64,000 nt of DNA, taken from Streptomyces cellostaticus (GTDB lineage: Bacteria; Actinomycetota; Actinomycetes; Streptomycetales; Streptomycetaceae). The stretch spans positions 42,608-106,607 of the forward strand of contig NZ_JALLIN010000026.1 of NCBI RefSeq assembly GCF_023630175.1, written 5' to 3'. The first letter of the stretch is position 1, and the number at the start of each line of letters is the position of its first letter. The position numbers and the translations under genes are program-made. Shown in pieces: positions 60,401-64,000 of the stretch. A model generated the notes under the pieces. It did not search any database. It was given only the letters and a program-made list of their open reading frames with translations, and was not told where the DNA came from.

Positions 60401-61759
60401 CTAGCCGCAGTACTGGGCCTCTTTCCCGATCGACCGGTACATGCAGTCCGCGTTCTCCAGCAGTTGCAGCACCGCGTCCCGGTTGCGCGAGGTCTCCCGC
60501 TCGATCACCTCGTCGGGCGGGTAGAAACCGCCGTTCCAGGAGGACGTCGGATACATCTCGAAGGTGTAGTCGAAGATCCTCTGCGTGCCCCACAGATAGT
60601 CGTCGATCGACCCGTCCGTGATGTACAGGTCGCTCGACTGCTCGGGGGTGTAGCCGTTGCTGGCCGCCATCTTCCGGCCCACGGCCTTGAACGCGGCGGC
60701 GTCGTCGGCGGTCATCCCGGGGGCGGTGTCCGAGTACGTGTACCCGAACGGCCACAGCACCAGCTCGCTGTAGGTGTGGAAGTCGATACCGGCCCTGATC
60801 TGCTGCTTGCCCCCGACGACCCGGCTGCGCACGAAGTCGGAGACGACCTTCACCTCGGGCGCGGACTCGGCGGCGGTGCCGCGGTAGGTCTCGGACGACT
60901 TCGTCCTCGACGAGCCGCCGCAGCAGCCCCACTTGTAGTCCCAGTTCCGGTTGAGATCGGTCCCGACGTACGAGGAGCCGGAGTTGGGCTGCCGGTTCTT
61001 CCGCCACGACCGGTACGACCCGGTGGCGATGTCGTACTCACCGCCGTCCGGGTTGAGGTCGGGGACGAGCCAGATCTCGCGGCTGTCGACGAGGTTCGTG
61101 ATCCTTGGGTCGCTCCCGTACCCGGCGGCGAACTCGCGCAGCAGGTACAGGGCCATCTCCACGGTCAGGTGCTCGCGGGCGTGCTGGTGGAAGGTGAACA
61201 GCACCTCGGGCTCGTTCTCGTCGGTGCCCACGTTGTCGCTGACCTTGACGGCGACGATGTCCCGGCCCTGGTACGACTTCCCGATCACCCGCTTGCTCAT
61301 GATGTCCGGGTGGGCGGCGATCCGCTGGTCGATCTCGGCGTTCGCCTCGGCGTAGTTGTGGTACTTCGAGTCGGAGCTCGGGAAGTCGTGCAATCGCTGC
61401 TCGCCGCGGGCGCCGGTCCGGTCGGGCGGCGCGCCCAGGGGCGTGACGTCGTACCCGAGCCGGCGCAACCGCCGGATCTGGTCGGCCCGGCCGGAGACGA
61501 CCACGGTCTCCTCGTCGGCCTCGTCCACGGTGACACCGGTGGCCTGGATGGCCGTCCGCGTCACGGGATTCGTACTGCGGTGGATCTCGTACTGCCGGAT
61601 GTCCTCGGTGGACGCCGGATCGGTCCTCCGGGCGCTCTCGGCGGCCGCGTGCGTGGCGGAGGCCGAGACGGGGGCGGCGAGAGCGAGGGCCAGCAGCGCG
61701 CCGAGTGCGGCGGTACGCCTGCTGCCGCGCGCGCCGGAGCCGCGGATGCGAAGTCGCAT
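60401..61759 (-). CDS. Secreted M14 zinc carboxypeptidase
   Basis: 452 aa. A twin-Arg-like signal (GSRRTAALGALLALALAAP, cleavage near SASA) and a ~110-residue pro/N-terminal region precede the M14 domain. Zinc ligands are His and Glu in HQHAREHLT and His in IDFHTYSELVLWPFG. The substrate Arg/Asn region is in VGTDLNRNWDYKWG, and the catalytic Glu is in TFEMYP. Cys pairs (WGCCGG, DCMYRS, QYCG) suggest disulfides. AAGGAGAG precedes ATG 61759. It probably works with the trypsin-like protease as part of secreted proteolysis. Confidence 0.93.
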   Translation of the reverse strand: MRLRIRGSGARGSRRTAALGALLALALAAPVSASATHAAAESARRTDPASTEDIRQYEIHRSTNPVTRTAIQATGVTVDEADEETVVVSGRADQIRRLRRLGYDVTPLGAPPDRTGARGEQRLHDFPSSDSKYHNYAEANAEIDQRIAAHPDIMSKRVIGKSYQGRDIVAVKVSDNVGTDENEPEVLFTFHQHAREHLTVEMALYLLREFAAGYGSDPRITNLVDSREIWLVPDLNPDGGEYDIATGSYRSWRKNRQPNSGSSYVGTDLNRNWDYKWGCCGGSSRTKSSETYRGTAAESAPEVKVVSDFVRSRVVGGKQQIRAGIDFHTYSELVLWPFGYTYSDTAPGMTADDAAAFKAVGRKMAASNGYTPEQSSDLYITDGSIDDYLWGTQRIFDYTFEMYPTSSWNGGFYPPDEVIERETSRNRDAVLQLLENADCMYRSIGKEAQYCG

Positions 61760-62020
61760 GAACTCTCCTTGGATCTCCAGGGATTCCGGGGTCGCCGGAA
61801 GTGGGGGAGTGGAGCTGGGAGCTGAGGTGCCTCAGTGCGACGTGCGGGTGCGGACGCGGGGAGCCGGTGGCTGTGGGTCCGCTGTGCGGGGCTGGCGCTC
61901 ATGGTCCGACCTTGGCATGATCAGGTCAATACTTGCCGGTGTGCCCGCGGTCTCCGGCCGAAACTCGCCGTAGCCCGCACACACGCGGCCAACCCGCCGC
62001 ATCCGGCCGTCGGCCGGACC

Positions 62021-62724
62021 TCACCTGAAGGAAACGGTCAGCCAGGGACTCTCCGGGTCGGGCATCAGGACCCGGTGGACGTCCACCATGTCCGTGTACC
62101 AGTTCCCGAACTCCTCGTCGTCGAAGTGCAGACAGCGCCCCAGGATGTACCCGGCGGCGAAGTCCCGCCACGACTTGTACGACAGCGCGGCGGCCCGGCC
62201 CGCCGCCACGACGGCGGCCTCGGCCTCCGGCGGCGAGCAGTACCGCGCCGTGCGAGCACCCGCGCCCGGTCCAGGGGAGCCCTGTCCCGCGCGCCGTGCC
62301 GGGCCCACGCGACGGAGCGCGGCGGCGCGGAGGGCAGGAACGCCTCGCACGGGGTCCCCGGGTTGACCACGATCATCGCCGGATCCGTCGGCGCCCACAC
62401 CTTGGCGAACCACCCGAGCTTCTGCCGGTCGAGCACCCGGTGCGGATCGGGCGCGGGCAGCATCCCCTCCGTGTGCACGGCCCACACCCGCCCGCCGGCC
62501 ACCCGCGGATCGTGCCCGAAGACGGGAACCGTCCGGCTCGGATCCGCGTCCGCCCCGTCACGCCGTACCTCGAAGTACAGCCGACTGTCCGCGAGGGTCT
62601 CGAAGTACGCCGTCCAGTCCTCCCGCGCCTTCGCTTCCGTCAGGGCCTGCTCGATCTGTGTCGGCGGCGTTCGGGCGGGCGGCGCGGCAGGCCTGAAACC
62701 CGCGGGCGGCGGACCGAACGACAT
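62021..62724 (-). pseudogene. SseB/DUF1266-like protein, frameshifted and shortened
   Basis: ATG 62724 with GAGAGG upstream starts an SseB-like domain (QIEQALTEAKAREDWTAYFE, VWAVHTEGMLPAPDPHRV). After LARRGT near 62250 the frame is lost; the following family sequence RYCSPPEAEAAVVAAGRAAA, LSYKSWRDFAAGYILGRCL and HRVLMPDPESPWL continues in another frame to TGA 62021. Total length (704 bp) is much shorter than related SseB-DUF1266 proteins as I recall them (~400 aa), so an internal deletion is likely as well. Family name is from memory. Confidence 0.72.
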
Positions 62725-62759
62725 GGTGTGCCTCTCTCGAATTGTGTGTCTTCGCGGAA

Positions 62760-62969
62760 CTAGCCGACCCTGCCGGCGGTGGGGCCCGGGGTCTTCAGCG
62801 CGTCGATGAAGGGGGTGAACGCCTGGGCGGCGAAGGTGAGGGTGGCTCGGGCGGGGGCTTTCGAGTCACGGACGGCTATGCGGGTGGTGCCTTCGGCGAT
62901 CTCGACGCAGTCGTTGCCCTCGCCTCCACCGGAGAACGACGACTTCTTCCACACGGCGGGCATGGTCAT
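62760..62969 (-). CDS. DUF397-family protein
   Basis: 69 aa with the DUF397 hallmark WKKSSFSGGGEGNDCVEIAE, then IAVRDSKAP and the C-terminal FTPFIDALKTPG. DUF397 proteins (BldB/WhiJ-associated) are partners of the XRE regulator encoded just upstream, 8 bp away. ATG 62969 is chosen (GAGGA upstream); GTG 62981 and ATG 62963 are alternatives. Confidence 0.9.
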   Translation of the reverse strand: MTMPAVWKKSSFSGGGEGNDCVEIAEGTTRIAVRDSKAPARATLTFAAQAFTPFIDALKTPGPTAGRVG

Positions 62970-62977
62970 GCCGGTCC

Positions 62978-63829
62978 TCACAGCTCCTTGGCCAGTTGGT
63001 GGATGAGTTCGCGTGACTGCCGCGGTGGCAGTGCCGCTCCCTTCACCCTATGGAACAGCTTTCGAAAGTGTTCCAGCTGCGCCTCGGAGTCGACGAAGGC
63101 CGTGCCGTGCGGAGCATCACGCACGACGGTGTCGAGCCGAGGGACCGCGCCGCCCAGGTGCACCATGGTGGCACCGGCACCCGCGAAGTCGTCCAGCTCG
63201 AAGGGGATGACCCGAACGGTCACGTGGCCGGCCCCGGACACCTCCAGGATGCGGTCCAGCTGAGCCCGGGAGGCGGTACGTCCGGCGACCCGGATGCGTA
63301 GCGCCGCCTCGTGGATCACGGCCTCGTACGGGATGGGCTCGGGCCCGTCGATGACGACCCTCCGCTTCATCCGGTGCTCCACACGGAGATCGACCTCGCT
63401 GTCCGGGAACTCGGGGTTCAGGTAGGCGAAGAGGGCGCGGGCGTAGTCCTCCGTCTGGAAGAGACCCGGCACATGGATGACGGCGACGTCGTGACGGTAC
63501 CGCGCGTGGTGGTCCAGCTCGGCGAGGTCCTGGTAGGCGGCGGGGAGTACGCCTCGGTAGTCCTCCCACCAGCCGCGTGTACGGTCCCTCGCCATGACCG
63601 CCAGGGCCTCGATCAGACCTTCGTCGGAGCAGGCGTAATTGGCGGCGAGCCGACGCACACGCTGCTCGCTCACCCCGGCGATCCCCGACTCCATCTGGCT
63701 CATCTGTACCGAGTTGACCCCGAGCAGGCCGGCCGCCTCGGTCGCCTTGAGTCCAGCGGCTTCCCGGAGTCTGCGGAGTTCGATCCCCAGGCGCATCTGT
63801 CGTGCTGTGGGGTGCCGTCTTGCTGGCAC
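62978..63829 (-). CDS. XRE-family regulator with DUF5753 (WhiJ-like)
   Basis: 283 aa. The helix-turn-helix is at ~10-70 (LGIELRRLREAAGLKATEAA, VNSVQMSQMESGI). DUF5753 covers ~90-275 (VPGLFQTEDYARAL, PYEAVIHEAALRIRV, VRVIPFELDDFAGAG). This regulator type with a following DUF397 gene is abundant in streptomycetes and tied to development and antibiotic control (WhiJ family). GTG 63829 has AAGGA 4 nt upstream. Confidence 0.92.
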   Translation of the reverse strand: MPARRHPTARQMRLGIELRRLREAAGLKATEAAGLLGVNSVQMSQMESGIAGVSEQRVRRLAANYACSDEGLIEALAVMARDRTRGWWEDYRGVLPAAYQDLAELDHHARYRHDVAVIHVPGLFQTEDYARALFAYLNPEFPDSEVDLRVEHRMKRRVVIDGPEPIPYEAVIHEAALRIRVAGRTASRAQLDRILEVSGAGHVTVRVIPFELDDFAGAGATMVHLGGAVPRLDTVVRDAPHGTAFVDSEAQLEHFRKLFHRVKGAALPPRQSRELIHQLAKEL

Positions 63830-63903
63830 GACGTCCTTCTTTCCTCAACTGCGAAGGTGTGGCCACTCGTTCGGGGTCAGATTACGGGACTGGCTTGCAG
63901 CGG

Positions 63904-63915
63904 CATAAATTTATG
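63904..63915. promoter_or_regulatory. AT-rich palindrome in the promoter region of the XRE gene
   Basis: CATAAATTTATG, a perfect 12-bp palindrome in unusually AT-rich DNA. TAATCT (minus strand, about 63880-63885) may be the -10 of the XRE gene. Confidence 0.4.
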
Positions 63916-63927
63916 ACCTACCGTCAG

Positions 63928-64000
63928 TCACGCCTTGAACGCGCAGCGGAAGCGCACCGTGTCGTCCTGCCATGGCGACGGCGGCATCGCCACCGTGTGC
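63928..64000 (-). CDS. C-terminal end of an unknown minus-strand gene
   Basis: Partial; the gene continues beyond the window. The last residues are TVAMPPSPWQDDTVRFRCAF and KA, then TGA at 63928-63930. 22 of 23 sense codons end in G or C, which argues for real coding, while the plus-strand frame in this stretch lacks that bias. Family unknown. Confidence 0.6.
   Translation of the reverse strand, partial: HTVAMPPSPWQDDTVRFRCAFKA

Noticed and set aside
63917..64000. Plus-strand start ATG 63914 opening to the window end
   Set aside because: Codons lack the G/C third-position bias; the minus frame in the same stretch has it in 22 of 23 codons.

Overview
The window looks like a piece of Streptomyces chromosome. 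It is very GC-rich, third codon positions are almost all G or C wherever I counted them, and it carries a mycothiol S-conjugate amidase, an acyl-CoA carboxylase epsilon subunit, an XRE/DUF397 pair and a LAXTG sortase substrate. The order of conserved genes matches, from memory, the S. coelicolor core region from about SCO4919 to SCO4990. That synteny is recall and was not searched. About 59 protein-coding loci are listed, four of them broken. I saw no tRNA, rRNA, CRISPR array or transposase gene.

Layout. 1-8.7 kb: the end of a flavoprotein reductase, a DeoR-type regulator, and an acyl-CoA carboxylase neighbourhood. Here accA2 (biotin carboxylase/biotin carrier) lies near pccB-pccE-small membrane protein-maf, and birA, which loads biotin, is divergent from pccB. 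9-20.4 kb: adenylate cyclase, enoyl-CoA hydratase, a GAF-GGDEF protein, hutH, a lipoprotein, an LADTG surface protein, an L,D-transpeptidase and a MacB/FtsX-type ABC exporter. 20.5-31 kb: an MmyB-like regulator divergent from a zinc alcohol dehydrogenase, a dipeptidase E-like enzyme, an M48 protease between two paralogous membrane proteins, metB, a MITE-like repeat with a strong terminator, and a small ECF-like sigma factor with a membrane partner. 31-36.9 kb: a MarR regulator, ilvA, a DrrAB-type exporter, greA, a DUF4307 protein, mca and a small membrane protein.

36.9-43.5 kb is the most unusual part. A large NB-ARC/TPR (STAND-type) ATPase and a Sir2-P-loop NTPase fusion lie in tandem on the minus strand. 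Both have the architecture of NAD-linked or nucleotide-sensing defence ATPases. 43.3-57 kb: a DUF255 thioredoxin-like gene broken by a 16-bp insertion inside its CHWCH motif, a Mut7-C protein, a TetR/MFS efflux pair with a visible operator, a hemolysin III-type membrane protein, pckA, a secreted beta-propeller/Ig-like protein, an aminotransferase and a secreted trypsin-like protease.

57-64 kb is a decaying D-amino-acid cluster and flanking genes. The D-aminoacylase and RidA genes are disrupted while the deaminase between them is intact. A repeat-bearing acidic protein, a secreted M14 carboxypeptidase, a broken SseB/DUF1266-like gene and an XRE/DUF397 (WhiJ-type) pair follow. Several genes without a Shine-Dalgarno sequence have a TAnnnT -10 box 6-8 nt before the start codon, which suggests many leaderless transcripts.
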